A DNA stretch of 64,000 bases, taken from the NCBI GenBank assembly GCA_020746105.1, contig CM036633.1, forward strand, positions 14,740,501 through 14,804,500, written 5' to 3'. Made by a program: the position numbers and the translations under genes. Source of the stretch: Trogon surrucura (lineage: Eukaryota; Chordata; Aves; Trogoniformes; Trogonidae). This document shows positions 1 to 15,400 of the stretch, piece after piece (the stretch's first letter is position 1; each line of letters opens with the position of its first letter). The notes under the pieces are model-generated. The model searched no databases. It worked only from the letters and a program-made list of their open reading frames with translations, and was not told the origin of the DNA.

Positions 1-1220
1 TCTCTCAAATGTTCCAGTCACAGAGCACCCCCCACCCCGTGCAATTACAGAAGCAAAGGGCTCCCGGAACATCAGCTGCGTGGTGTCAGACTGACAGTTC
101 AGCTTTCATTCTGAAATACGCCACAAAACGCCCTGTGCAACCATTTGTATTCTCTGGTCACCCATGACTGAGATGCCTTTAGGGTGAGCTGCAGCATTAA
201 TTAACAGCACTGAGTAACCACGCTGGGCAGACTGGGGACTGCACGGGGGTTTAGCAGCCTCTTCTGATTAGAGACCTCGGCCCTGTACTTTGTGGGGGGG
301 GAGCAGAAACATTTAACTAGTGAAGGGAAGACTAAGAGGTTTGTGGTCTCTTTACATGAGGAACTTTGGATTTTTCAATGTAGCAGAAGGCTGAGCTTCT
401 TGGAGATGCTCCGATTTAGAATTCGTAACAACATTTGATGAGAAGAATTATGCACTCACACTGAAAACTATTACACTGGGAAGGCAAGGAAGCTTTTTTT
501 GTAAAAGCCATTTGTAGAAGGTCACAAATTTGAGAGGCACGAAGTGTCAGATGACACCGCCCGAGAATGTTGCTGTTTAAAAATCGGGTATCTCGCACTG
601 CTGGCAGCCTGACTGATTCGGTCATCTCACAGGGACACAACACACCCCAGATGCTACGGAGAACACCAGCCACTCCCAAACCCATCTGCAGCAGCTGTTG
701 CTGGGGCTTCTGCTGGTATTAGGAGAGACATTGCAATTTCTCCCCACCCTCCCTGAAGTAATTTTGAGCGCAGGCTTTAAAGCGAGTTGGAGGCAACCCC
801 ACTCTGCTCCAGCCACGCATCCCCCAAGCCGTCTGTCTGTCCTGGGGCACTTGGGCAGGTCTCCACTCCAGCGAGCAGGGAGCGCTTCCTTCTCCCTGGC
901 CAAGGTGTTAATTCATTAACAGGAACCTAAACCCCCCAAACCAACTGTCCTGCCACAAGAGGTCCCTGGGAAGAGAAAAGCCACAAGCACAGTCCCAGGA
1001 GCAGCAGCTCTGCTGTGGCAGGGGTGCCCAGTCCCTGGGGACAGAGGTTCACTGCCCAGCTCGTGGCAGCGCACACACGTTTTTCCACAAAGGGGATGAA
1101 GCGAAGAGGATGGTCCGGCAGGTCAGCGTGTCTTTGCTCTGAGCTGGGAGTCAGGGTGTGCTTACCCCTCAACATCCTCACTAATGAGGGCTAATGCTTG
1201 ATTAGCTTAATACACTAAGA

Positions 1221-1275
1221 CATAGAATCATAGAATCATAGAATGTTAGGGATTGGAAGGGACCTCGAAAGATGA
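1221..1275 (-). mobile_element. Short CR1 3' end
   Basis: CATAGAATCATAGAATCATA followed by GAATGTTAGGGATTGGAAGG GACCTC is the reverse complement of a CR1 3' terminus with its short tail repeats. The similarity fades after about 55 bp, so this is a 5'-truncated copy. Confidence 0.8.
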
Positions 1276-4200
1276 AGCAGCAGAGCTAAAGGGAACCCCA
1301 AGCCCACAGAACCCAGATTTCTGCTCATTGTCCACACTCCTGCAGTCTCCAACCAAGGCCAGGGTCCGAGGCCGGGGACCTCTTCCAGGAATTCAGCCAT
1401 CACAGCCGCAGTCCCCAGCGTGTCCCAGCACCCGTCCTGCCAGCTTGTTTGACACGGGCTGGGCAGCAACAGACACGGACTGATTCCTTCTGCTGCCAGA
1501 TCTTGCCTTGGCCCCACAGACCCTGGGCTAAACCAGCACAACCAGGGCTGCAGAGCCACCAAACCAGCCAAGCCCCCTTCCATGAGCCTACACAGGCAGA
1601 CCTGAAGACAGAGCTGCCTCTTCCCCACTGCCCAGCCACCTCCGGCACAGAACAGCGAGCAGAGGCCGTCAGACAAGCGCCAGCATCACCCTAACCCCAT
1701 GGCAGGTTTTCACACGTGTGGAAAGCTCTCAGTGACAGGATCCCTGCTTGCTTTTAAAGCCACACTCTGACACGCCATTTATTCCTGTTTGCCTTTGCCC
1801 AGGGGACCAGAAATAGCAGGAGGGCAAACCCACGTGGGGGTATCACTGGCGCCGAGGAGCTCCCATCCCAGGAGCCGGCAGACCCGGCAGGGCTCGCTGC
1901 ATCCCCCAGCAGCCTGCCCAGACATCTCCCCCCGAGCCCCCTCTTTGCCTCGGGATCCTTTCACCCACCCAGCACCACGCTGGCTCTCACCCAGGCGTGG
2001 GCACAGACAAAGCGAGTCCCTGGCTGCGGTAGAGCGAGGATCCCAGGACGGGGCTGCCTGGGAGAAGCCTGAAACTTTCCTGCACACACAGCAATGGCTG
2101 CAGGGAACCCACACTGCTGCTCTTCCTGCCCCCCAGGCAATCCCGCCGGTACCTTGCCCATACAGCAGCTACTCCTGTCCAGAGGGTCATTGGGAAGGGG
2201 CTGAGCTCGGAACCATCAGTGTCACGGAGACAGAGGATTTCTAGACAGCAGACGTTGCCATCAGACCCTGCTGCTGGGACAAGCCACGGGGACTTCCCTG
2301 CAGTGCCACATCTTCCATATGATAAGAGAACACGAGACTCAAACTGGAGCACGTCCCGCCTCGCAGAGCCCACCCCGAGCAGCAGAGCTGGCCGCCAGCA
2401 CGGCACACCACCACTCGCAGGGCTCCGGGGGACGTGAGGACCACCTTGGCAGCGTACAGACCGCAGATCAGCCAAAAGCTCCTCAGACGGTGAGATAAGC
2501 TGCACTGAAAGATGCTGCCATGACAGGAGAGCAACAATCCTTTCTGCTGATACACCAAGGCACCATCCACCCCATCCCGCTGGTGCAGAGCTGTGCAGTG
2601 ATGCCCAGGTGTGGTGGGTAAAGCTCACCTGGCAGCAGCAAGAGCGGTCCCAGCGGAAGGGACTGTCCACGGGACCTTGCCATGCTCTGGCTGCCAGGGC
2701 AAAAGCACAAACACGCAGCACTCGGGGTAATTCTAACACCGTCAGCCAGGAGACGAGAGACAAGCCTGATCTGCTAGCACAATGGAGGGAGAAAAAGCAG
2801 CTAAAGGTGTCCAGAGATTTGTATTCCAGGGAGTATTTTTCAGGAATAGCACTTACTGCAGTCCCTTCGTCCTTGTTTTCGAATACAGACCGTGGCAGTC
2901 TCGAAACAACAGTCCCTTCCCCGAGGGGCTGGGCAGTCCGTTACTGCCAACGGAAGCTTTGGGTTCAGGCCAGTTTTGGCTCTGCAGCCCCAGGTGTCTG
3001 TATTAGAACGTCCTCGGAGACACCCAGGACACAGAAAACACGAGAGGAGCCCTGCTCTGAGCTGGCCACCCCAGCACCGCTGCCACATGGCAGTGACCGG
3101 TCTCCACACTCCTCTCCCTGGTTAACCCTGCTCTTTCTATAAGTTTTCCTTAGGATTATGGCAGCACACACATGAATTTAGGGCATAAACGTGAACCGGA
3201 CGTGAATTAGCCAGCACCACCAGGTCCCTTCCCCACCAGTTAACCTGTCAGCGCTCTGCAAACTGCAGAGACCAGGGCTGGGCACTTAGAGGAGACACCA
3301 ATACAAGGAATGACTGAGAACCCTGCATTTATCCCCTGCTATAGCCACTTCTAAGTGCATCGAGGGCATTAGTGTTAATCTTCAAAGTGTTTAGGAAAGC
3401 TAGTTTAATTAGGCAGGCCGCATTAGTTTCTCTCCAAGCTAGCAGTTTCTAGAATATCCCGCAGAACTGAGTTCCACCAGCTAATTATGCACCGCATGAA
3501 ATATCTTTTCCATTCGCCATCGCTCTGCTTTGTGCAGCGTCACATCACTCGGAGGACGGCACACGCAGCTGCTTTTAACTCGCTTCTCTGCCACTGCAGA
3601 AGTCCGGGGAATTTTCACACACCTCCTCAAAGTCACACCCAGTCAAAAAACCATATGGCTAGAAACCACGTGGCATCGCTCGGAAAACCGAGTCTGTTCT
3701 TATCCATGTCAAAGCTCAACAGCTCAAACTGACTATTTTGGGATAAGCTGACCGCTAAAGCACAAATCAAGTCACTCCCAAGCACTTGCTCACATGTCAA
3801 AGGAGACGCATCGCAAGCTTCACCACGGAGGCAATAAGCTGCGTTTCTGAGCACAGAGTAAGTGCAACGACCCAACTGCCTGCCCTCTCAGAAAGGGGAA
3901 TTTGTCCACCCAGTACGGTACCAAGAGCACAGTTACTGCACAGCACCTCCCTTTCAGCTCAGTGACCAGCCCCTCAGCCCACCAGTAACCACCCCACTTC
4001 TTGCCCGTGACCTTCTCATAGTTGGAGGAACGCAAAAAGCTCCCGGGCAGCAAAAATTGCACCCAAAAGCCTTCAGGCAACCAAACCCACTGACGCTCGT
4101 TTGGTCCGTGGTGCTCGGGGAAACAACAGAATAGGTTTTGCAAAGACTGCACGGCTGCTGCGGCAGTTTTGGCACGTTCCCACCACCAGACGGTCACGGC

Positions 4201-7200
4201 AGCAGCGTGGATGGGTCACCATCATGTTAAGTGTAGCGTTTAAACACTGTTCGCAGAAGAGCCGGCCAAGAGGGTGCTGAAAACACTGATGGCAGCCAGC
4301 ACCTTGTCAGCACGGGCTGCGATAACGGGAACAGGGCTGCACTGGTGTCAGCAACAGCCCAGTTCCCATTTGTACGATCGGGGCTCTTAGGGGATCGCTT
4401 TGTCCCCGAGAACAGAAGCAGCCAGCAATTCTCTAGCCTGCCTGGAAGATCTAGAAACTGCCACCGTTGCTGCTAAAAAAAATCTCGAGGCAAGCTAAGA
4501 ATTAATTTCTCCACTACCTTATTCAGCATCACAGTTTTTAGTCGCTGCATCCCAAATCTTACCTGATCCAGACAGCGAATCGCTGGCATCTGCTGTTCCC
4601 ACTTGCTCACGGGACAAGATTCCAGCTGTTTCCAGCAAGGGCGAGCACTCAGCGATGCCACCAGCAGCAGCAGAGGTTGGTTTTGCCAAAACATTATGAA
4701 AAACCCTCGCCACGCCCAGACGACCAGAAATTCTTTGTAAGCTAAAAACAAACCCCGCCCTGTAGCCACAGGGCCGGAGAGAAAGCACATGTGTCAGCAG
4801 CGGAGGAGACGACGACGACGCAACGCGGCCTCCGCGCGAGGGAGACGGGGCAGGCACCGGGCTGGGTGTGCATCTCCTGCACCCCGCCAGCCCGTGGAAA
4901 AACCTAACCCTTAGTGAAGGCTGCCCTCCCACTTGGACATTTGCTGTCAGGCAGCCAGCAGCCGAGATTTCCATCTTCAAAGCTACAATCATCAAGAGGT
5001 TTTAACAGATGCAATTGAAGCTATTTCCTCCTTTAAGTACGTACAAACCAAGATGTGGCAACGTTATGCTAATACCGAAGAATCAAAGTCAAAATTGCTG
5101 GGAAACTGCTGCTCGCTGAGGCACAGGACAAGTTTTGCGTGTTAGAGAAAGCCATTCCGTATTCTAATTCGCAATTTAACATGGCATTAGTTATAAGATT
5201 AAAAAAAAAAAAGTCACATGAACACACAGAGAAAAGGCTGCTCCCTCTCTTCATTAGCATTAAATTTGAGAGTGGTTGGCTCTTGCACCAACCAGAAGGG
5301 GCAATGTCGCAAACCTCTCCTCTGATCTGAAGAAGCAAGGTGAGCCCTTGGAGTCAGAGCAGGCAATTAAGCAAATATTCCAACCTTCTAATCCTTTTGG
5401 CAAGGGTACCAGAAAGCTTTTGAAAGCACAGCTGTTACCACCGCTTGGACTTCTGAACGCTCCCCTAGGAACCAACCTCTGCATCCTGCAGATTTCTTCT
5501 TTCTCCGCAGCCAAGCACAGCGAGGTACGGAGAGCCAGGGTAACACACGACACCAGCAACGCCGTTCTCCCAGCGGCCGAGGGTCCCCAGCTTTGATTTC
5601 TGAAGAATTTCAAACATCACAAGCGCTTCCAGAACAATGGTCCCTTCTCCCATCCTCCCGAGGGAGGGGGTATCCAGAGCAAACGCGGCACTTTCTGGAA
5701 TATTTCATTTCGGGAACCGAGCAGGCCATTTGACAAAGGAGCCACTGTGCAGGCTCCAACTCTGAAGGGAAAGAGCACAACAAATCCCAAGCGCGAACTG
5801 AGAGTCTTCCCCGAGCGCATCTGAGGCTTTAACATCTGTGCCCTAAATAGCTTCAAGCCACCGACAAGTCTTCGTATCTTTACAGCTCAGGCTGCTTTTA
5901 CTGTAGGCTCCAAAACACCAAGCTCCTAGTTCACAGCCCCAAAGTGTCCTGTAATCTTTCAAATTAAGAAGAGCCCAGATCACCATTTCTCAGCCACAAA
6001 CACAGGCAGTAGAAGGTCTGGATTCAGGCGTGCAGCACCTCTTAGCCCACACCCAGCTGGTCCTCCAGCTTGTAGAACCTGCCAAAAAGGTACTTTGAAG
6101 ATCTAAGACTATTCACAGAAAAGGCACACACGGGAGGGGCCGGTGAAGAGCCCCACCACATCCATTTAACAGTCAGGTTCTAGGCAACAGAACTAAAGGT
6201 GCTGTCTTGGTTAGGCTGTTCTCATGCCGTTCCCTCTGCCACGGCTGCTCCTCTCTGTCCCGAATTCAGTGTTTGACACGATGACGCCCTGGCCTTCTGA
6301 GGAGGGTTAACAGTAAAACTCAGTCTCCAGCTGGAGAGCATCCCCTGACGCTTTCAGGAGCCTGTTCAATTGCAGAACAGACTACTCCATCTGCCCGCCT
6401 CAAAAGCTCTGGGCTAGAAGACTTCTTGGCTCGATTTCTCACCTTGCTTCTATTTATTCCTTGTTTCCAAATGAGTGATCGCCTCTCCCTCCACTCTCTT
6501 CAACATGACCAGCTGAAAGCTACCAAATAAACACCATCCAAACAAAACTGAGATCTTAGGGTTGTTGTGAAGGATGTTCCAAAAAGCTTCCTCGTGGGAC
6601 TCCCCCCTGTACACGCTAAATACCAACAAGCACAGTGTGCAGAGCTTTCAGCACCGGCACTTCTGCTTGTCCTGATCTGCCTCATGACACCAAATGGAAG
6701 AGGTCAGTCTGACAGGTGCTAAGGAGGTAACAATCCCGAATTTAGAGTGGCTTGAGGAAGGTGATGAGAATGACCTTGGCTGTTTTCAAGTTATTTCAGC
6801 AAAAGGCAGTTTATCGGAGTTGTTTTTGGAAGAAGCTGCTCCTTGCTGAGGCACAGCTACCCGACCTTCCCGGAAACCAGCGCTCGCTTGATCTTCCGGA
6901 GCTGGATGGGTCTCCAGGGGAGTCTGCTAAAAGACACCCCACCCCAGTTACTTCTTAGTCTAAAATGTCGTAAAAACGTGTCATGAGTGGGACTTCCACG
7001 GCGCCTTGTGAAAAATCTTAAGTGAAAAAAATCCCAACTTTACGTTTATTTGAAAATCCCAGCCAAACCAGGCACTTTAAAGATTGCCCAAGGCTGGAGT
7101 TACTCCTCCACTTGGGCATCTCCCCGCACTTGACCAGGCAACAATTTTAGGTTGGGAACAAATCACTGGGTTCAAGCAGCCACTCCTTGTCCTGTCAGTT

Positions 7201-10200
7201 GACCAAGACAGGCTCTACGACCAAACTCGCCCTTCCAAGCGCAATGCCAACCTTGCGACGCGGGGCTGCCCGGGGCAGTCGCTGTGTTTAGCTGGAAGGG
7301 GTTGCTACGAACGCAGCGACAAGGGGCTGCCCGGGGCAGGCTGCCAGCTCCTCGGGGGTCGGTCCAGCAAGTGCTTTCACCTCGCGTGGCTTTGCAAAAC
7401 AAGAACCACCAGACAAAAAGAACCAAACAGTGATGGTGTAGACACTAACCGAGAGCAGCGTTTAATGTGTGGCTCACAGCAAGCTTGGGGTCAAGGGGAG
7501 CTTACGCAGCGGTGACTCTCCAACTGCCTGCTCCAGGGGTTCACCTGCCAGCAGGAGCCCCCGTCAGTCAGAGGAAGAGTATGGCGAGGCACAGCAGGCA
7601 ACAGTGCCTTTGAGCACTGCCCTTGCTCCGCCCTTCTCAGCTCAGTGTGAGCCCCAGAGCCGCACCTGAGCAGGGACCCTCCACAGGGGTCCAGCATTCC
7701 CCGTAAAGGAACGATGTACTTGAGGGGCTTAGGGTCACTCCTGATGTCTGTGATACCAGGCTGGGGAAAAAAATGAAATCAATCCTTTCTACATTTTCCT
7801 AGAAAGCACTTGTAAGAAAGCATTCAGGTTGTTCATGTATCAGAGCCACATGTTCAGAGGAAGAGATACCCATGAAGTTTCTTCGATATAGGTCATTGCA
7901 GAAGAGGTATGACAGACATCCAACACACTGAAGATACGTCATAGTGAGCAACTGAACACTGCAAAGGTCCATCCTTTAGGAGAAGAAAGCTGCTCTGAAG
8001 TCTCAGCCAGCATTCAGATGAAGGTCAGTGGAACAGGAGGACTCTGCCAGAGGTCTCCTCTGCACACCTGCTGGCAGCCAGGCAGGAGAAACACCGAGAA
8101 TTCGCCATCAGCCAGAGAACGACGCAGCAGGGAGAAGCGCTCTCACAAAGCTGAAAGAAAGGGTGTGCTGAAACTGCTCCCATTACAGCACAGGTTATTG
8201 CAGACCTAGAGTGCAGAAATTAATTTTCCTCCTCAATATACCTAGAGAAATTACTACGTTCTCAGCCGTCACCACACAACAGCAAAAGAGAGAAGTCTCC
8301 TTTATCCTCCAACAGCCTTTCAAAGGCCCAAACCAACCAGAGGTGCTTTGGAAGATAAATTAATGGTCCTGGGGCAAGTGAAGAGGTGGGACAACACCAA
8401 ATAAGCCCCTTCAATTTTCAAGCACCTGATTTCTATTGTCTTCTACTCACAGACACCTGGTGAAGAACTGGAAGCTCTCCCCCCTGCTCCAGCTGCACAC
8501 GAACACCCAGTCCGAGGGGCTGGTTTGTTCCCAGAAACAAGTGGGGCCCGAGCAGCCGCCGCCCTGCAGGAACCCCCACGCGGGGCTGAGCAGTGCCCAC
8601 TGCTCCGCCGGCTCCAGCCGGCACCCGGCCGCGCTGGCGGCTGCACGAGGACTGTCCTCCCACCTGCCTCCAGGGAGGCGAGCGAAGGGAGGTGGGACAG
8701 CCCTTCCCATGCGAGCAACCCTTCCCCGCGTGCCAGGGCTGGCGTCTTCAGCACCAGCAGCAGGTTAAGAATGAATTCAGTTTTTAGACAGGTACATAAA
8801 GCTGCTCTGTTGGTGTCCCCGGCTTCCAGAAGACACGGGCTGCCTACGAGGCGACAGCAGACAAGCTTCATGCCAACAAGCCAGAGCCCTGACACGGTGA
8901 AAACAGTTTCGCATTGAAGCGGTGACAGGAAGAAAAGTCTAACCCCTTTTCAGCAAGAGATTCAGTTCTGCTATTTTTCGAGCTGTAACCATGAAGCACA
9001 GCACGGCTGAGGAAACAAATCAGTAACAACTTACTTTGGATACTGTTTTGTAAACAGATGCGTGGCCAGTTATCTAACCGTGGGAATGCTAACGAGCAGG
9101 CTCTGAGAGGGAGCAGCGGAGCGCTCACAGTTATTTCACTCTAAGCTTGGAGCAGCTTGCATCATCTCCATCAGTAAATTTCCACACGGCTGCAGCGTCA
9201 GCAGCTTATGCTGCAAGTCACCTGAAAGAATCTGTGAAGTGCCACCGCCCTTGGGTACCACAGGACTGCCCCCTCCTACCCTAGCCACTAATAGACACCA
9301 CCACTAGGGCAGTTAGAGTAGGTATTCCTGCAGCTGACTCTTAATTACATTAATTGACAAGAGATCTGACTCAAGGGCTGTAGAGCTGGGCCTCCCCGTA
9401 GCAGGGATGCCTTATCCTTGGGGAAAGGGTGTAATGACAGCAGTGAGTCACCTTACACACACAGCAGGCCACCACTTTGACACAATTTACACCAGGACAG
9501 CCCCCTGATTTCAGTATGATGTGTCTGCCGCAGCAGCCTTCACTTGGAGCCTTCCTTACCTGGAGCCCTTTAAAAGCTGCCCGCAGCTCGCGCAGGCACC
9601 TGAAGGCAAGGCGTGAAAACAGTAAAGGTGGGGTCTTCCACCCAAGTTAACAGAGCAAAGCATCAGTGTGTGTGAGATGCACGGACAGAGGAGCACGACC
9701 GACACCGGTGAAATCAAAGGAAATGCTGAGCACAGAAGCACAAGGGAGAACGTGAACTCGGTCACGCCGCCCACCGCGACACGAGCCTCACAGAGCCGAG
9801 CTCAGGGCTGGGAGCACCGAGAGCGGGGCTGCAGGACCAGGCCAGGATGCTGAAGCTCCCACCTTCCTCCTCCCGGTGCCGAGCAGCCATAACTCCAGTT
9901 ACAGACCCAGCCATCGCTCCCCGCGGCGTGAGTGGCAGGGAGCCCATGGGCTGAGGGGTCTGAGGTTTCTGAACATTGAGCTAACGAAGCAGAGGACAGA
10001 AGATGCAGGTTAATTTGTGGTTTCTCTAGGAACACAAGCATGTGGCACTCTGCAGTACAAATATTAGTACTCTGTTCAATTAAGTACTGCCTTTCCCCAG
10101 AGCCACAACCTGAAATACAGCACAGCCTTCAAAACTGCTGCGGGAGAGGACACGTTATCTCTGGGGCAGTACAGTCTCTCCTCCAGGACTACTCAGTTTG

Positions 10201-12356
10201 AAAGACAGTTTTAGAAGCACTCCCTCTGCAAAAATCAAGGGAGAGAGTTCATACGCGACAGCCATGCTGAAGGAAACGCTTAGATTTAGGTACAACCACT
10301 TTCAGGTGCTTTGAGCGAGCTGGTAAATTCTGCACAAAAGCATCGCTGCACCCAAGTTCTGCCGACACGGGGAAGTGTGCGCACACACAATCTCAGGAAG
10401 CAGCCAGGAACGCGCTGGGAAGTTGAGTCCCACCACCCAGACTAAAGCAAGCCCTGATCTAGTGTCTTAAGGACTCCAGCCTGATCTTCTTCGCTCACTT
10501 CTGCGGTGGTCTTGAGGTATGAGCATGACTTAAGGGGAATTTTAACACAGTGTGCGTTTCCACAGGCACCAAAAGCCTGGTATTGCCAGACTGCTACTTT
10601 CATCGTGGGGAAGTTACATTCTGGGGCCTTCCCTGTTTTGCCTGTGGAGCCAGACGGCAGCAGCAGCCCTCCTTGTTACTGCACGGAGCGCTCTGAACAC
10701 AGAAAAGCACAATGGCATTAAAAGTAGAGACTGGTTCTGGCGAGGAAACGATCTTGGGAGTTCCCAAGTCCAGGCTGTTATCAGAGAATGCTCTCAGGAA
10801 TCTCAGAACTGCTTCACGGTTTAACTCAGCAGCCCCTGCCCAAATGAATTAATTTGCCTTAAGGCTCTGGTTCTCGCACATTAGATGCGTGAAGCTTCAA
10901 AGCATTAAAGATATTTGACACTTGCTTTAGATTTCACATATACAGTGAAATACGTACACACATATACCTGTGCATTAGTCTCAGAACAGTCACCAGTTTT
11001 AGGTATGCACGGGTGAGGGTAGCCCAGCACAAAGAGCAACAGCACAGAATAACCATCGCCTCTCAAGTTTTAAAGCTACCGGCCTGGCCGCAGTAGGTGG
11101 CAAGTCAGACTCCATCCTCCAACACCTCACTGTCATTTTGAGCGTCCAGCACCTTAACCGAGAGGGAGGTTGGCCTGTGGTCTCCCTGAAGTCGCCAGGG
11201 AACAAGACAAACTGAACCCGAGAGCAAAACAGAAGGCACAGCCCGAAACCCTGCAGAGAGATCACACTTCTCAAAACCCCAAACCACGGCTAAGCCTACA
11301 TTAAGATCACTCCACCATCCCCGTCCCATCGCTGTTCCACTTAATTGCTAATGAAGCTGCACATGACTCTGAGCAGCCTAACGAGGTGAGCAATGAGCAC
11401 TTGCTGCCTCTCAAGGCAAGAAATACAGCCACAGCCTCAACGAAACAGTTAAACAACTGCACTCTAAGGAGCCCGTGCAGAGCTGGAATCACAACACTTA
11501 AGTTAGTCATTTCCAGTATGCTGGAGAACAGTGGCTCACATCTTTACACCCCAGCACCTAGAGGTACCAAGTACCAATTCAGATGTGTTGTGCGTCCTGC
11601 CTTCTGGAAGTACGGATCAATGCTAGAAAAATTAGGCCTCTTAATCAGAGGCTCCTTACTGAGGAAATTCACTTGCTTCTCGTAAAACAGGGAGACTTCA
11701 CCATAAAGGCAGTTAAAAAATGTATTCACAAATCTCACCATAAGAGGAAAAAGGAACTCATCTGTAGTTTTTAGATACTGGAACATGCAGAAACAGAGCA
11801 GACACACCAGAGTTTCCACATGCACAAGTTCCACTGCTGAACATGCAAAGATCCTCCTTCAGCACACACCGCTGGGCTGTTTCCTTGCTCCATTTATGAT
11901 TGTAGCTACGTGAAAACCCCAGCTCTGCCTTTCACCACTTGGAGCTGCAGGAAAACAGCAACCAGAGGATGAGCCCACAGAGCTGAGAATTGCCATCAGC
12001 GCTTCCCAGCAAGAGAGAGTCCCCTGGCAGGCCACCAGCCCCGTCCACTGGACCGTGATGCATTACACAAGACAAACGCCGAGTCAACACAGCCATAGTC
12101 AATCAAAAGCTGTGCTGAGCTTGGCAGGAATCAGCTGCAGTACTGATGAACAGGCTCGGAGAACCTCAGGACAAGAGGCCAATTGAACAGCATCCACGGT
12201 CCCTTCAAACAAGCAAGGCTGTCAGTAACCGGACGCCAACTGCGTGAGGAGAGCAGGCAGAATCCACGACCTGCCCACAGCGTGCACGGCTGCTGCCAGC
12301 ACGGAGCAGCTTCCTCCTGCGTATGTTCACCCTTCCATGAAAACTTGAAAAGGATG

Positions 12357-12405
12357 TGGAAAACTCAAGGAAGGGCTTGGACATGGAAAACTCAAGGAAG
12401 GGCTT
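12357..12405. repeat. Two-copy tandem duplication, period 27
   Basis: TGGAAAACTCAAGGAAGGGC TT occurs at 12357-12378 and again, identically, at 12384-12405, separated by GGACA. A recent small duplication within intron. Confidence 0.9.
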
Positions 12406-15400
12406 ACACGAGTTCTGGCTTCTGAGGACACTCGCTGCAGGAGGTTACGCTCCCTCTGTGGCCAGGTGTGCAGGTTTTCAAACTTACTGACAGGCTTCTT
12501 GCAATCCTGCAAACAGGATTAAGCACCAGCTGGTCTTAACGCCGCCTAAGTTAAACTGACAGTTCAGCTTTCGGCACCAGGAGGAGTTCAGTTCAAAAAA
12601 AACCCCACATCTGACTATTGCCCAGCTACGCTTCCCTTCGATCTTTAAAGTTTCTCAGCATTGCACAAACCACGGGACAGCAAGTCTGCCTAAAACATGC
12701 AAATACCACTGACACAGAAGTGATTCACGTCCTTGAAGTGTGTCACCACTGGCTAGACAGGGAGATCTTTAAGACTGAAAGCAAAGCACCGCCCTCGTCC
12801 ACTTTGTGTTCGCCCCGCACATGGCACCCCACCAGTAAGCTGTGCTCTGCGTGCGTGCAAAGAGTCCCGGCAAGCGCAGACCTTGGTTCTCTCGGGTTAT
12901 CTTCCTTCTGCTGAGGGGTTAGAAAAGAACAGACAGGGCTTAAAGAGCAAATGCATTTTTCTTTAAAGCAAAGGGAAGGACTGTTTTGCCACCCACTGAC
13001 CAGCAGCTACTAAGAGGTGAAGAGACACCAAGAAAAAAATCCTACTCTACCATTCCAAAGCACGGCAGCTTAGCTAGATGGAACCGGAGGCTTCCAGACA
13101 CGTAACTTCATTTTGGGTCATTTACTTAAGAGCACCTTCCAGCTTCACATCATCTTACTTTTCTCTTTATCAGTTTGCTTTGAGCACAAATCCCTATTTT
13201 GTTAACCTCCACCTCCGGGTGATGTTTGCCGGAGCAGCCACTGCTGCTACAGGATCAGGCAGCTCCGGTTTCGAAGTCTTTATCAGAGATCAGACAAGAC
13301 AACTTGATTTTCGTCTCCAGGTCCTGGCTTGCAGCACACAATCCTTTGCCTTACAATCTGAACGAGCACTTGGTGACACAACCCTTAACCAACTGCTGCT
13401 GAAAGAATGCCCGAAACTTCAGGGCTGGAAAGATGCCCAGACAAGCTTGTAGCCACTTTCACTACCTTATCTTCCAGGCAGGAATGCCATTTCCCTTAAT
13501 ATCTCAGATATACTTTTGAAGAGTTATTCTGCAAAAATTGTCAGTGCCCACTTGTTCTTTTAAGCTTGGGTAATCCTTTCCATCACAGAGGTGACCATCT
13601 TCTGTAAAGATCTCTTTTCAAACTTGTTTGAACGACAAGCATGTGCCCTTACATCTAAATTTCAGAGAACTCAGTAGAACACATTCATCTGCAGAATATC
13701 AGGTTCTCCTCAATTACTCACTAGTACGAGCACCTCACTCCTTCCTTCTACAAGTGCATCACTGCAGATGCCAGCCGGGCCAGTCCAAGGGCTTCGAGAA
13801 ACCTCCAAGTCCTGAGGGAAGGGGTCTGGTGCGGAGGAAGAGGGCATCACACGATGCAATTGCAACGTTAAAGCACCTGCACTGAAGTCCAGGGTGGCGA
13901 GCGCAGCTCTGCCGGGGGAAGCAGGCGAGAGGCTGCAGCCCAGGAGCAAGGCAAGCCGGTGCACTGGTATCTGCCTGGCTGCAGCAGAGGAGGGGCCTCC
14001 GCCTCCCCTGCTGACCTCTTGCTCCCCAAAGCAGCACAACGCTGACCTAGTTTTCCTTTGGCTTTGCAGCAGCAGCCACGGAGACCCAAGGAGAAAACAA
14101 GCGACACCCGGAGACCTGGCACTTAGAAGAGCTGCTCCTGTTGAGCCCATCCCACCGCTGGACGATCCCATTCCTCAAAAACAAGAGTTTCCTGCCAGAA
14201 GCAACAGGGAAGGGAGAAGAGCTTCCAGGCTCCTCCGACTCCTGAGGCCCGTTCAGGCAGTTCTTCCCGTTTCCGAAAGACAGGGCTACAGAAGCAGCCT
14301 ACACAGCATCTTCTCACAAACTCATGATATATAAGGGATTATTCAAAACCTAGCAGCGGAGATTATAGGGTGGTCAGATTATCTGATGTGTACTTAGTGT
14401 TTAAGTCTGCCAGAAGTCATCCCTGGCAGAAAGAACAGTGACTGAGAACATCAGATCACGGACTCCCCCACAGCATTATCCCCAGCTGACCCCCTCGGGT
14501 GCAAATAGGTTTTGGGGATGAGGAACGGAGGGTCTCATTCTGAAAGAATAAACCATTTCCCAGCAAGCAGTAAAGGAATTTGTTGGGGTTAACTGTGTTT
14601 AGAGAAGCCCATGAGTAAGGGCAGAAGGACTAGTTTCCTAGGAAGCAACCTATGCATAACCTTTAGAGGGAATCTCCCAACACTTTGGAATTACCGGTTT
14701 TGCTGAATTAAGGGAAATCTCATCTTGATGAGGCAGTTTTCTACACGAAGTGAAAACTGAAAGCATGCTCAAAATACAGCCAAACTCACAAACCACACAT
14801 AATTTGTAAACGAGCTTTTACCTGTTTTCCTGAACGACATCTGCCTGCAAGCTGTAGTCCTAAATTTCAGTCTTAGACCTTTACGTGTTCATTTTCTCCT
14901 CTACAGTAACTACAGTGCCAGAAGCCTTAAGAGTCGGGTCGCCTTGGCGTGGGTTGCTCCACAGCCCTTGGAACAATCTGGACAGATGTTAGCAACGTCA
15001 GGAGTGACCTGAAATATTTCCTATCCTCCAGTTTTTACCTGATGTTGGTTAAAAAGCAGGTTTTAGCATCTTTAGCTAGGCAGTTAGCTATTTGAACATC
15101 AACAGCACCACAAATTAACACGGTACAAATGCAATTGGCCTTTCAGGTCCATTTTCTCCCTGAACAGGACACTTAGAAAGGGTTCCAGGGGAACAGACAA
15201 GGTGAAAACCACCTTGTCCTCATGCTATGAGCTACTCTAGTCTTCTTAAAACTCCAGCAATTTAGGAGATAAATTAGAAAAAGAAGAGGAGTCTGTCAGC
15301 AGAACTGCTGGAAACCAGTTTTGATTCTTTCAGGAAAACGGCCAGAAATTTCTCTCACCCTGAAAAAGTCAACTTGTTTCAGCTTCCACGCTACGTGAAA

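Noticed and set aside
1987..2763. A 258-codon minus-strand frame in the left intron
   Set aside because: No recognisable domain, no splice-site support, and several competing frames of similar size overlap it on both strands.
7262..7350. Direct repeat of GGGGCTGCCCGGGGCAG about 60 bp apart
   Set aside because: Only 17 bases match and the surroundings differ; too little to support a feature.
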